Positions 33,485-45,849 of a DNA stretch of 64,000 nt are shown one piece after another. The position numbers and the translations under genes are program-made. Source of the stretch: Leuctra nigra (Eukaryota > Arthropoda > Insecta > Plecoptera > Leuctridae); contig OW203762.1 of assembly GCA_934045905.1 (NCBI GenBank), positions 47,517,411-47,581,410 of the forward strand, in the 5' to 3' direction. The notes beneath the pieces are model-generated. The model made no database searches and was not told the origin of the DNA. It saw only the letters and a program-made list of their open reading frames with translations. The first letter of the stretch is position 1, and every line of letters starts with the position of its first letter.

Positions 33485-34844
33485 TCACTGACTGTCATCG
33501 TCGTCGTCGTCTTCATCAGTCTTGTCCTCGTCTTCCTCGGGCTCGCTGTCAACGAATCCTTGTAACTTTTCACTTTCCGGCGGCCTGAATGCAATGATCA
33601 CCACCTCCTCCTTCAGCAAAATCACGGGTCGTGTGCTCGCCTCCGTCACTTCCACCTCCCCGTCGTCGGTCGAGGCGTCGTCGGTCGAGGCGTCGTCGGT
33701 GGAGGCGGCGTCCGTCGATTCTTCGTCCAGGCGCTCGGCTTCGGCTGGATGCGCATCGAGGAGGTTTCGATCGTTGAGCTGACCCGCGAGGCGATCGATG
33801 TCGAAGACGTGGTCGTCAATCGGGTCCAAGACGGTGGTATGGATCTCATCGTCGTCATCGTCGTCGTGTATGGGTTGCTCGGTGAAGGCAGGGTCCAGCG
33901 GGAGGACGCCGATGGGGTGCGGTGGAGGAGGGTGAGACTGGCTCTCGACGTCGTCGACGTCAGTCGGCAACGCGATCATGTTGTCGCCGAGCACCTGTTC
34001 TGTCATGTCAACGGGGACGGTATCTGTCGGGTAGATATCGACGTTGTAGCCCTCGACGAGGGCGGCAGGAGGCGGAACAGCGTCGCTCCCAAGCGTCGCG
34101 GCTCCGAGCAGCAGTACATACACCTGCAGACAAATGTTAGCCATTAAACTCTGGATGTTGGTGATCTTAGTCACTAAACTATTCCAATTGGCTGACTTAT
34201 TATTAAAAAAAAATAATGCACTGGTCAAGCGACGTTGGTAAAGCTAACTAATATTCAAGATGGTCGCCCACTGCCTTCATTCTCTTTTGTATAACAATAA
34301 CTTTTTGACATAACCTTGGACTCAGATAAGCTTCATATAACAACATGTTTTATTGCAGCTATCTAAAACCTGCCGAACGATCAGTCGTAGGCGTTGAGAA
34401 CGAGGCCTTGCCCATTGGGATTTTATGGATATTATTAATTTTCGATTAGATTTATGATCGAGATATTATAAAATTATTAACCCAATAATTACATAAGTAT
34501 TTTGCATATCCCAATTTAAATTCTTGTTGATGGAGTTTGTGGCAGATACAGTATTTATCGTTCATTAATAGGTAGGAACCTTCCCACATTTTTTTGTGAC
34601 TTAGGTGAAGAGCTTTTAGTAAGTACGGCTTTTGGAACAGAACCTGGACGACGGACGTTCAAGAAATTAGATTAATAACGTGATTTGGCTTTTAGATAAT
34701 AAAAAGTCTATTCAAGCCCAATGGAGCGTCATGCCTATCCTTGGGGTTTATAGAACTAAATCAGAAATGGTTGAATCCCACAGGAATAAGAACAAGACGA
34801 AGTCGTGGAACAAGAACAATGCATGTACTTACAAGAGAACACAT
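33485..34844 (-). CDS. Gene D: secreted acidic (Asp/Glu-rich) protein
   Basis: Exon 1 is 34844-34833 (MCSL, donor GTAAGT); exon 2 is 34123-33485 (after TTTGTCTGCAG); phase-0 intron 709 bp; 216 residues. The signal peptide is MCSLVYVLLLGAATLGSDA, with the mature part starting near VPPPAALVEG. The first half is Pro/Val/Asp-rich (YPTDTVPVD), then SHPPPPHP, a six-Asp run, a STDDA-type tandem repeat (three units), a short hydrophobic VILLKEEVVIIAF patch, and a very acidic tail EPEEDEDKTDEDDDDDDSQ. No Cys. Asp-rich secreted proteins elsewhere bind calcium or coat basic matrix proteins; that role here is inference. PolyA-type AATAAA on the minus strand lies at 33317-33326. The TATA box is not obvious. 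An unspliced start at 34144 or 34228 is possible but would translate across a good acceptor. Confidence 0.75.
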
Positions 34845-34849
34845 CCTGA

Positions 34850-36040
34850 CGTCGACGTCGATCCTGGAGTTCTGATCAGACGACTCCGTCGAACGACGGA
34901 CGAATCACTTGACACGACATTCAATGAATATTAACGCCAATATCACGCGAAACCTTGGAGATGACTCGAAACGTCAACAAATGACGGCAAGTCGCACTTC
35001 ATTAGAGTTGTTCTAGTTCATGACAAAGTGAAAATGTATTTCAAGACTTGGAATTTACATCTGAAAGCAAGGCGTAGTTAATAAGAAGCGTATGATTCAC
35101 AAATGTCTGAGAGAAACTCATTTCCATCGTTTCATTATCATCACGAGTCATTCGAAGCTCGCTGCGGTAAAGTGGGTTGTAGGAGGAATATTATTTCGAA
35201 AGGTAGCGGATAATTGCTGTTTTAAACAAGATTACCCTTCACAATAGGGAAAATTACATTTAAGAATAATACTGATTTTATGAACTTGAGATGTTGCTGA
35301 ACAAAGATGAGGTATTATTTTGTGGTGGGATGAATAATTTTCAAGGACTTAATTTTACCGTTTGATAGATTTCTTCTAATTTTAAAAAGGAAATTTGACA
35401 ATGACATCACAATTTGCTTTGGCATGGCAACAAAGGATTCACCATGGTAACACATTGTTGGCGACTTGGAAATGACATCACAGTTCTGATTCTTGTCACA
35501 TGCAGTCTTTCCCTCCAAAATGTCCCATGATATTTGCATTTTTTGTATGAACCATTTTTTACATGATATGTCTATTTGTCATTATTATTTAGGTGCGTGA
35601 ACCTTTATTATTTGTGTTGATACTTACGAATTTACTGGAATACAATTACATTTCCCTTGATAAAAGAGAAAATGATCATAGAATCTGTTTTTCTGCATTT
35701 CTCCTTTCAATAAACAGAATAATATCATACAAAAACGTCATAAAGTTTTCCAAACTGCCAAAGGTTGTGATGTCACATGATTACTCGCAATAAGATGCCA
35801 CTATCTAGTTGCAGTGCATCTGCTTCAAGTGGCAGTGAAGTGAGTTGACATTATATTCACACCCTCTAGACAGCCACTTACAAGTGAGTCAAATAAGTTC
35901 CCACGGAAGTAGCATCGAGACTGCATCTTCATTTGTTTCATGTGTCATTGCCGTGATTTTGGCACAGAGTCGGCGATCGTGTATATATAATATATATAAT
36001 AATATATAATATAATATATAATATAATATAATATAATATA
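34850..36040. other. No gene; AT repeat at the end
   Basis: No supported exon. 35980-36044 is an imperfect (TA)n/(TAATA)n tract. Confidence 0.5.
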
Positions 36041-36045
36041 TATAT

Positions 36046-36447
36046 AACACCATTCCGTTAGACATTAGAAAAGCAGAGTCTGTTTTAATTTTTAAACATC
36101 ATATCAATAAATGGCTAAGTACATTAGACCGTGACACCATTATTAAAATGATATATAGGAGTTAGTGACTCAGCTCACGTGTTTATTTGTTTATTTATTT
36201 TGTAACATATTTTCGTACTTGATGACGATGCTACTCTAATATGTTGTATTTGTTAATTTGTATTTGCCAGCCTGCACACGAGATTAATTTCTTATGCGGG
36301 CTTGCATATCATCCAGTGTTTAGTGCTATGTGTGTAAGTATTGCCATGTAATTATTATACCTTTATTATTGTATTACTTGCACTTTTGTACTGTATGCTA
36401 TGCAATAAAATGGATTTAAAATTGAAATTGAATTGAATTGAAATTGT
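36046..36447 (+). mobile_element. LINE 3'-end fragment
   Basis: It opens with a frame TIPLDIRKAESVLIFKHHIN followed by KWL, the usual C-terminal end of non-LTR ORF2. An untranslated region and an (ATTGAA)n-type tail (about 36418-36446) follow. Severely 5'-truncated. Confidence 0.7.
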
Positions 36448-36933
36448 GTCACGTGACTGCTTGTGGTTGACCTGATGACGGAGATCTTGTTCTCTGGGAA
36501 GCTGGAGTAACCATGGCAGCGCTTTGGTCGCCCTGAGAGTCGTTCACAGCCATGCAGGACATGACATTTGAGGACACATATTCAATTATAATGTCGAATA
36601 AAATAATTGGCTCTCTCGAACATTTTTGTGGCCTGATCACAAAAAATTGCAAAGAAAACTTCAATACATGGAACCAATGATAGCTACAATTTAATTCTAC
36701 CTATTACTTCAGAATAAACACAGTTCTTAAAGAATTGATCATGTTATTGGTGCTTTTTGAATAAATGATCAACAAAAAAATTTGTATAATTCTGACACAT
36801 CGTTGCGTTGAACTTATCATTGAATTCCTGGAATGTCGACGACACTGGTTCATCATGAGTGTGTTGCCAGGGCGACCAAAATGTGGTCCAGCAGTAGCTT
36901 GACCTCATGGGCTGAGTTTCCGCGTGTCTGGTT

Positions 36934-36939
36934 TATAAA
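36934..36939 (+). promoter_or_regulatory. TATA box of gene E
   Basis: TATAAA within GTTTATAAAC, 71 bases upstream of the gene E ATG. 'tcgcagacc' about 25 bases downstream is an initiator candidate. Confidence 0.7.
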
Positions 36940-37004
36940 CTGGAGCATTTCGCAGACCTCGACAGAAGCTCGACCTACAGACTGCAGACGACATCGCCAT
37001 CGCC

Positions 37005-37878
37005 ATGATCCGCGCGTTGCTTGTAAGTACTTTGCACATATTCACTCCCACATGTGTTTTGCTCAATCCCACAGAACAATCAGAAAGCTAGACAACTCCA
37101 TGGTAAACTTATAGTCATGTTTCCAGAGTTTTTCAAGGTGTTCTAGTTACCTTGGGGAAGTCAGGAGATAAAATATTATCTCGTAGAACAATAAATGCGG
37201 GACGGACTGGGCCGTAGGTGACCCCCCCCCCCCTTCCTTTTTCAGGAGGCCCAATATAGCTGAAGTCCTCACCTCGTATTACTGATTAAAATTACGCCTG
37301 TAAACTCTCTGCTATACCCAGAAATCCTGAACCACCTAGGAAAACTTTGTTGTGAACTATAGAATATGGTTTCAGAATCAATATCACCGCCTACACAGAA
37401 AAGTCAGGAAATCGCAAAGTAGTAAATATCGCAGATCATTTCCACAAGTCTCCACAGCATGAAATACGTTTTCAAGTTTTAATGCTCTCAGATGGTCATG
37501 ACATCTGACATCTCATTCCAACTTCTGTTTTCAGTGTGAGGAATAACTCGAACCCCTAGGCCATTTTTACAAACTTCTGAAGAACCCTCTACAGAATTTC
37601 TCCCGAGTGACGTTGTCGACATGTGGAAGGCGATGAACACGCGTAATTATATAGTCGATGTACAACGCCTTCCTGACGTTGCCTATTGTATGTCGCAGGT
37701 GTTGTCGCTGATGGTGCTCGCCATGGCAGTGCTCGTCATGGGGGAGGCGATGAACGGACGAGGGTACGGGGGCGGAGGTCGTGGCCGCCCTGGAGGGCAC
37801 GGCGGACACCACGGACACCACGGACACCACGGACACCATGGCGGCAGTCACAGATATAAGCCACATCATTGGGGATGA
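37005..37878 (+). CDS. Gene E: small secreted Gly/His-rich peptide
   Basis: Exon 1 is 37005-37022 (MIRALL, donor GTAAGT); exon 2 is 37699-37878 (after TATGTCGCAG); phase-0 intron 676 bp; 65 residues. Joined, MIRALLVLSLMVLAMAVLV plus MGEA is a strong signal peptide. The mature peptide is only about 42 residues: MNGRGYGGGGRGRPGGHGG, then a GHH repeat (four HHG units), then SHRYKPHHWG. It is strongly basic and His-rich with no Cys. The HHGHH array is a plausible Cu/Zn-binding or pH-responsive segment, and a secreted Gly/His-rich peptide could also be antimicrobial (inference). ATTAAA-type polyA signals follow near 37924. An in-frame upstream ATG at 37621 reads into exon 2 but lacks a promoter and is judged intronic. 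Confidence 0.84.
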
Positions 37879-37929
37879 TCACTCAGAATGTACCTATTTG
37901 TTGCCAAATAATTGTTATAATTATTAAAT

Positions 37930-40900
37930 ATTATTTATTTTATTGACACTTCTCGTTGTCGTTTTCTCTCTTTTGTTTCAATCCTGAGACCTCAAGTTGC
38001 TAGCCGAGCTTCAAGTCATTCAATCAGTCAATAACAATAACGTCACAATATGAGAATACATTAACTAAGAAGAGCTTGACTTATGTCTGCTTTATGAATC
38101 ACATAGTTGATTTACAAAGGAATTAATGCCGACATTTTCCTGGTTCGGGTAAAAACACAGACTGCATTTTCTCTTTACACTCTTTGTATTGTAGTCATAT
38201 GTAAATACCTGGAACAAACGGAGTTAAAAGGGGGAAGCACCATGTGGATTTTCATCATCAGAATTGATTAATCGAAATAGCTTTGACTCAATCATGAGTG
38301 ACCATGCAATGAAATGGTCTCCAATCTGTCTGTTCAATGCTCTTTCATGTTTTTACATTGTGATTTTAGAAACATGATCTTTCAACTCGTTGCGGTTGAA
38401 ATTTGCATTAAAATAATGTTATACAAATATATCAATTAGAAAAAATACTGGGTTAATATTATCTTGCGATTTTGTAAAAATATTAATTAAATCGAGGGAA
38501 GAAAAGAGGGTATTTTTTCTTCAATGACCGTTGTGAAATTATGAAATCACTCACGAGGACCTGCGTTCGGTTCCCGCGGCCGTCCTTCGGAGTTTCGCTC
38601 AGTCAAGACAATGATGCCGTCCATCATCTCCCTACCATCATCGTAATTATTCATTCCTCGCCATTAGCTTAGTAGCAGAAGAGTGCGAAGTTGAAAACAT
38701 CCATGTCATCTCGGACGCAGCAACTGGACATGAAGTTCCTGGATTCGTTCACGTCACAATAGCAAGAGATCAGCAGACAAGTAAGGTCCAAGACGACACT
38801 GCTTCTGATACGTGATCGCACGTGAGTCACGTCTCTACTTACACGTTAGACACGTATTCAGTGCAATGCTGCATTTCATCTTGGTCGAAAGACGTTATCT
38901 TGTCCAGTGTTTTGTCAATATTTTCTACAATTTCTAAAGCTTCTAGAACAGGAGCACGATTCAATTTGCTTTCGAGCTCTTTGTTCTACATTGGTATACA
39001 AACACTGCTAATACTACAAAACAAATTTCAATCAAATAAGGAAAACGTATTATTTAAACATTTTTAAAAACATTGTGATATTACCACAGTCGAGTTAATA
39101 TTGGACTAAATTGGTGGCAGAGCCAATGATACTTCGAAACGACTGAAACAATTGAATTTAATCCAAAAGTTAGTTAATCCGGCATAACTCACTTTTAATA
39201 CCGAGCCTGGTGGCCATTGCGCATTGAATTTACAACAATAGAAGCTCGTTCATGAATACTGTACCTATAAAACAATATGGTTTTGTTGATTTCACACTGC
39301 TATCCAGAGTTATTGTGTAACAACAACGGCCTAAAATGCTCTGTGGATGACCAAACTGTTGAGAAGAGTATAAACAAATAACGACATCCCTGGCGACAGC
39401 TTGTATATGTACCTAGGCTCTATCGGCAGAATCTGAGCTCGAAGTGTTAAATGCGACCTAGCGGGAGGTCGACCCCGACCTGCTGTGCAGTCAACAACTT
39501 TATCACTCTCCTAATTCACCGGGTTAAGTAGAGTTGTAAAAGCTCCTGTCTTCACGATTCGCGTTAGTAACGGCGAGTAAGGAAATGCCTCGTAACTTTA
39601 TGCTTGTATTGTATCACAATCGGCACGGGCCGAATTACACAACGAACAAAAACAATACTTTCGTGTGACATTTTATTTTAGTATGATACAAACGCTCGTT
39701 AGTGGTAGGTGTGTGAGAGCTTTTAAAAACCCCCACTTGTCATCATCAACATTTATAATGACTTATTATGATGCTGCATCCACCATTTGTTATGTACTTA
39801 TTACACGATGTCAGTATTCCATATTGTTCAGTGCAAGTCTTTAAGTACCTACTTCAGAGGTAGAAAGGCGGAAGCTTATTTCAATTATTCTTGAGATGTG
39901 ATCACAAACCAGAATGCAAGTTCTTCAAAATATCATATTTGTAATGGTAACACGTGTCATTGTGTAATTAGAGAATAATGCAAAACTGTATTTTTAGGCA
40001 TGTCAAATGGCTTATTTATAGAACAAACATTGATTACAATATCATAGCAAAAGTGTTCAACGCAAAATCGGGAAAATTTACTTCCTCCCTTTTTCCTCTG
40101 TGATGATATTAATAAATCCAGTAATAAGTAGTTTAATTACTTAAAGCATGAAGTAACTAATAAGTTATAACTCCATGCTTACATAAACTTTATTATTATA
40201 TAACATTTAGGTTTTCAGCCAAGAACAATTTTTTCAACAATGAACTGCTCAACAATGGACTGCTCAACAATAAACTACTCAATGATTCCATTGTTGCCAT
40301 GTTAAAATGATGATTCTCCAACAACTAATTTGTTTCACATCTTATGTTGACATTTACAGAAAGTAACAGCTCCTCTAATCAAGATGAAATTCAGCACGAT
40401 ACAACAAGTACAACTTGGAGTAGGTACATAAGATTAAGTATGGTGAAACTTTGGTGAAACGTAAATGGAGTAACAGTTATTTCGGTGATTACTTATAGTT
40501 TCATTTTGTCAGCCATTTTGTAAGCAAGTTAATTTTGTTTCATTACTGATGGTATTTATATGAGACACTTTATTGTTTTTCAATGTAACTATAATAATAT
40601 AGCGACGAGAAACGAAATACTGAAAGTAACACAGACCGGCGAAACTGAAAGGGTTGAACTGGGATCAAGGTAGGTATAGATTATGTTGCATTTAGTTCAC
40701 GTAAGATGGTCACGATTCAAATAATGATTCAAATAATGAAATTATCATTGATTTTTTTACTTAAAAATTAACAGCAGCCACACTTCTAAGCTCCATTACT
40801 AACTGCTGTGTAACTTCGTAGCAGTTGCAGTTGACTTATTCTCACTGGTGGCGTTTCTTGAGAGCTCTCTTGCATTGAGTATGTCAGGCAAACATTAAGC

Positions 40901-42004
40901 GTTTTGCGTGAAACTCAGAAATCCAATATTTCAATTAAGTATCTACCAAATTGAATCAATCAAAAATGATTTAAATTGACAACTTTGAACTATTACATGG
41001 TGTAATATGGGATTTATCACTGCATTAGAACAAACTATTTTCTAGGTAGGTAATATATAATTTACTAATTGGGGGATGGATCAGAATAAAGCACCCTGAG
41101 CTAATATAGTGTTAATTAACCACAAAATGCCAAGTGATATGGGTTGAGCAGAGAGTACCTAATGAAGTTTTAGCCCACGTGATGTTTACATTTCACTAAT
41201 TCACTGTTAGTTCAGTCTCCGTACAGAAACGTTTTTTTACATTTCATTCGTGTCCACGAAACCTTCATGTTATTTTATCAAACATTGCGCTGCACTAATT
41301 TCGGGAGGATGAGCATTACCCATAGTGGAACTATCACTGGTTAACAGTAATATTCTTCTACCATGAGCAACACCCAGTTTTCCAATTATTGATTTTGTAT
41401 CTTGCTGTCCTTAGTGTCTAATAACAATTAATGTATTAGGTATTTTCTTCTATTTTTGTTTGTATAGTATTATAATTTTACCAACTGATACTAACTGATA
41501 CTTCCTTGGACTTGGTAGAATTAATTGGTGAGATGTGTAAAAAAAAATACAAATTATCTTAAAGTGTCGGAAATCACCGAAACTAGCACTACAACTTACA
41601 AGAAGTTATTTTTCCATTTCATTTTCTGTTGTCTCTCAGAACTACAACACTGTTGCCCAAAGAGCTAAGTTCAAGTACAGGAAAAACGCATTGATATTTC
41701 AACGTCAATACACATTACACAAGCACTAACATCTCTAGAAATATGAAACAAACCCTCAGCTGGAGAAACACGAGTACTCCATTGAGATAAAAGGAAATAA
41801 ATATACTATGATAGCTACCTGCCTTCAAAGAATCTGAATAATATATTCTTACGTTCTTTGTCGCGCTGAGGAAAGAGGAAAGGTTCAAGCAAAGATATTA
41901 GGAGCACCACACGTACAGTATTCATAATATCTTTGGTTTCAGTCTTGACCTCAACATTTCCCTGGACGATGATGTAATACAATCTTACTTATTATTATTT
42001 TTAT
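37930..42004. other. No gene seen in 4 kb
   Basis: AT-rich, no exon with splice context. A SINE-like block lies at 38555-38660 (B-box-like GCGTTCGGTTCC followed by 'atcatcgtaattattcattc'). A small tandem (caacaatg..ctgctc units) lies at 40236-40280. Confidence 0.5.
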
Positions 42005-42966
42005 CCCCATAAAAACACTCCGTGTAAAAATAACAGCCAAGTCTCTTCATCTAAAAAAAATAGAAGAAATCTAAATATTCAGCAATGAAAAGTATTGATA
42101 TCACAAAATTGGCAAAGTCAAAACTTTTCAAAAAATATTTGGCGCATCGTGCATAAAAATAGTATAGAAGTAGGCCGGAAATAAAATTTACTCGTCTATA
42201 CATAAAATGTATATAATCACCTAAAAAAAACGATGCGCCAAGTATTTCTTGAAAAGTTTTGACTTGGCCAATTTTTTGATATCACTACTTTTCAGTGCTG
42301 AATTTTTAGATTTCTTCTAAATTTTTAGTTGAAGAGACTTGGCTGGTATTTTTACACGGAGTGTTTTTTTATGGGGATATCACTCCTTTTTCAGTTTATT
42401 CTTACAGCTTGTAACATAATATTATATTGTGGCACCAAAGACTATATTATAAAGAAGACCGTCAGAATCGTTTGGCGCTAGTTTCGTCCCGATCGGTCCA
42501 TCCGTTTTTTGAGATATGACGTCACTTCCGGTTTCAAAATGGCGTTACAAAAAATTCTTAAGGGCAGGGTATCATCAGACGCTAAAAGTGCAAATGTGGT
42601 AAAAATTTCAGATCGATCGGTTACACAGGCCGTGGCGGTGACGGCAACATTTCCTGATATCATCAGAATCTGAGGAAGAAGATAGGTTTTAAAAGGGGTG
42701 TAATTTCACTGTTTTCACGGCTCTCTAGCTCGCAAATGGCATAACCTGTAGTTCCCAAATGGTATATGTGGTGGGGTGGGCCATAGCTCGAAATTAAGAT
42801 ATTTTGCAACAATGTGAGATTTTCCAATTTTAAGATCCAGTAGGCCGAAAATGCCATGTGGTTGCTTACAGTAAAAGTGTTTGGTCTGCTCCTCAGTTTA
42901 ATAGGCATTAACGGTACGTGGAGTGAGTGTGAGTCAAGTACGACTTGGCTGGGTGGAGCTACCGCC
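42005..42966 (-). mobile_element. Dispersed repeat, family 'CCAGCCAAGTC', copy 2
   Basis: Inverse copy of 3402-4780, shorter by internal deletions. The foldback end lies at 42005-42376 (CCCCATAAAAACACTCCG ... CGGAGTG) and the other end at 42941-42966 (GACTTGGCTGGGTGGAGC). The 132-residue plus-strand ORF starting at 42856 begins inside this repeat and is not supported as a gene. Confidence 0.65.
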
Positions 42967-42969
42967 TAC

Positions 42970-44150
42970 AAGATTGAGTTGCATTCAACTACCCCTGCCG
43001 CCCTGCTATGTCGGAGCCCCTGCCTGAAGGGTGTCGATGTTATTAGGATGATCGGGAACTCTTCACACTCTGGACTTCGAACTGTGTCATCACTCACTAT
43101 CACGTGCGTGCTTGCTATCGCTGATGTCATGTACAATCACACTCGACCACATTGCATTAATTTCTTCTTCGTCTTTAATGACCTGAGAAACATCAGGGGA
43201 AGTTATGGGGTCGTTACTCGTAATCTAGGCGTCATACCGGTAACAAATATGTGAAATCAAACTATTGATTCTCCCAAAACTCTGGTAATATATCATATGT
43301 TCATGAACTTAGTTAGTTTTCTATTTTCATGATACTTATATTTTTATGCCAGGGTCAAGGTTCTTGACCTTTGACATTTTTACACACCATAATATTAATT
43401 CAATCTTAAATTTAACCTTATTCATATAACTCTGTCGCCTGAAGAAAAAACGGGTTCATCTCCGGTCAATTTGATAAAACAGGCACCATGGAACGTTTAT
43501 TTATTTCAAACGATTGCTTACAAATAAAGCTTGGATTTTTGCTCTATTGAAAAGGCAAGATTGAGATGGGTTACCTAAACTTTTTCATGAATTTTTAACT
43601 ACAATTTTAGGTGAACAGCGTCAAAACCTCTTTATGAAAAGATTTCATTTGGCCAATTTCGACAAAATGCAATTCGTATCCTTCCGAGCAAGAGGGTATA
43701 AAATATCCTTTTGCCAGGACCATTGTTATTCATTCAAGTACTTAATCAAAATGCTTGATTCAACTCCGCCGCCATGTTGGATTGTTATCATGTAATCTTG
43801 TGCTCCAGAATGTACTTGGAGGTACCTCAGCTCCTGAAATCAACCAGGAGACGTACAAATAATCGTAGTTTAACAATTACTTTGATTCATGCAACTTGAA
43901 ATCGTAGTGGAATTGAATATTGCTCATATTATGAAATTCATGATTTATAATGAAATTGCCTTCTCGCAGATAAGGGACACATAATTATACAGTGAATAAT
44001 GATTAAAGTGTAATTAAATCCAAGTATATGCGTTTGACATCGAGTTATAATAAGGGTTAACAAAGTGTTATCTTCGAATGTGTCTCAGTAGGAAAGGTAG
44101 GTCATATCTCAGAGATAGGCTTAATGGTATGTCATTAACAACGTGGTCAC
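42970..44150. other. No gene seen
   Basis: AT-rich sequence upstream of gene F with no exon or conserved repeat recognised. Confidence 0.5.
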
Positions 44151-44160
44151 TTTTCTTACC

Positions 44161-44168
44161 TATAAAAG
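44161..44168 (+). promoter_or_regulatory. TATA box of gene F
   Basis: TATAAAAG, with TTCAGGG at 44184-44190 as a likely initiator and the ATG 90 bases downstream of the TATA start. Confidence 0.75.
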
Positions 44169-44250
44169 GTGATAACACTCTAGTTCAGGGTAACAGTGTG
44201 AGTTGTCAACTTATTGTCAGAAGGGTAGAAGCAACACCTAGAGAAACATC

Positions 44251-45711
44251 ATGATCTCTTTGAAGGTAAGATGGCATATGTACACTCGGCCAAACAAAAC
44301 TTGAACGTTGACCAAATTTGAATGACTGATGGTCATGTCCCATAACCAATCAAAGCTTGTTATTATCATTGAAATGTGAGGTCACCTACTAGAGTGAGAC
44401 AATGAGATCGCTTAGACTGACCTCTGATGGTGCGATCTTACATTTATCAGTCTATCAGATTTATTGAACGTTCAAGTTTTGTTTGGCCAAGTGTACAAAC
44501 AAGTGCGTATTATTATACAATGTACGTACTCCTAATAGATAAGAATAAAATGTAATAAAAAAATTTAAAACAAAATATTTAAAAAAAAACTAAACCCAGT
44601 TATAGTTTACAATTTGACGTTGAGGAAAGCTCCAGCTTGTCATAAAATAAGTTGTTTCACAAGATTATGCGTATAAAGTTCATTCACGTATCACGTCGTT
44701 CATTGGTCGGTCACATGAACACTGCCCTGTCAATGGCAAGACTTTCTTCTTTGTTTTATTGAAATTGTAGAAAGCATGTGGAATACACACTTTTTAATAG
44801 TAGAAAATATAAGAAAACTTCAATATAATTGATTTATCTTAATCTACAGTCGTCTTGTACATATTCTTTGATAATTGATATTTACATGTGTAGGTTTACA
44901 AATGCTCGCTTGACTACAGTAGTACACGGGCTTGCTATTCTAAACGTGAACGAACTTTACTCATAGTAGAAGTACAATAGGAAACACTTTGAACGTTTTT
45001 CATAGAATTTAGTGTTAGCGAATTCTAGAATAAAAAAATCATATAGTGTGATATTATTGTTTGATGTCTATACCTATTGACTGTGATGCAAATTACACAT
45101 AGTGTATACATCCTTCTTTTTTCAACATTTCTCACACTAACTCGGCATTCGGCAACAGTTTGCTTGGACACGTATGCCACAAAGAGGCTGCACCTCTGTG
45201 GTCAGACGAAATTAAATCTGTTTGATTTTCAAATCTTCTCTCTAATTTGACGAGAGGTCTTCATCCTCTTCCAAATGCATGACGTAATTACCCTGAGAGC
45301 CGACGTCACTTTGATACTTTCGTCTTGTCATTGATTCAGTTCATCTTCGCCGCGACGCTCGTGTTAGGCGTCGCGACGGCCGCCATCTTGCCGCTGAAGA
45401 CGGCCGAAGCCAAGCACTACATGGGCTTCGGCGGACCCGGACTTGGCTACGGACAAGAGTACGGTCAGGGTTACGGAGGCTACGGTGGTTACCCTGGCAT
45501 GAATCAGGGCTTGGTGCCACCCTACTACCGCGGGGCTTATGGTGAGTGGCCGCAATATGGTTATCCTCAAGGTGGATACCAAACTGGATACTATCAGCAA
45601 TATCCACAGTATCAGCAATATCCTGGGTTTCTGCAACAAGGAATTCCGTACAACAACTACGCGTCTTCGTCTAGGTTGGGCGACACCAAACAGGCGATAC
45701 CTACCGCCTAA
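44251..45711 (+). CDS. Gene F: secreted Gly/Tyr/Gln/Pro-rich protein
   Basis: Exon 1 is 44251-44265 (MISLK, donor GTAAGA); exon 2 is 45340-45711 (after TTGATTCAG); phase-0 intron 1074 bp; 128 residues. The signal peptide is MISLKFIFAATLVLGVATAA, and the mature part begins near ILPLKTAEAKHY. Then come a GFGGPGLGYG / GYGGYGGYPG block, a YYRGAYGEWPQYGYP block, and Tyr/Gln repeats YYQQYPQYQQYPG, ending in a polar tail ASSSRLGDTKQAIPTA. The Tyr content is high (dityrosine or quinone cross-linking is possible, inference) and there is no Cys. AATAAA-like signals lie near 45836. A GTGAGT inside exon 2 (45541) follows a coding G and could act as a cryptic donor. A 211-bp TA-flanked MITE sits in the intron just after exon 1. 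Confidence 0.84.
44283..44493. mobile_element. Tc1/mariner-type MITE in intron of gene F
   Basis: The 27-base terminal inverted repeats begin CACTCGGCCAAACAAAACTT at one end and CACTTGGCCAAACAAAACTT (reverse strand) at the other, with one difference. TA flanks both sides (44281-44282, 44494-44495). Non-coding, 17 bases after the gene F donor. Confidence 0.9.
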
Positions 45712-45849
45712 TAATATAATTAGTGACAGCTTTGTTTCTTATACAGGATTCAGTCGTTTACTTCCTGTTTACTTCTTAGCTAACTTGATTGGAGATGTTG
45801 ATTTCAGTAACATTCTTTTGCTTATCTGTATAAATTAAAATAAAAAAGG

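Noticed and set aside
42856..43254. 132-residue plus-strand ORF
   Set aside because: Its start lies inside a dispersed repeat and the translation shows no domain, repeat or splice context.
36046..44160. Chance of a larger multi-exon housekeeping gene in the long AT-rich gaps
   Set aside because: No exon with recognisable domain or matched splice sites was seen. Only repeats and short ORFs are present.
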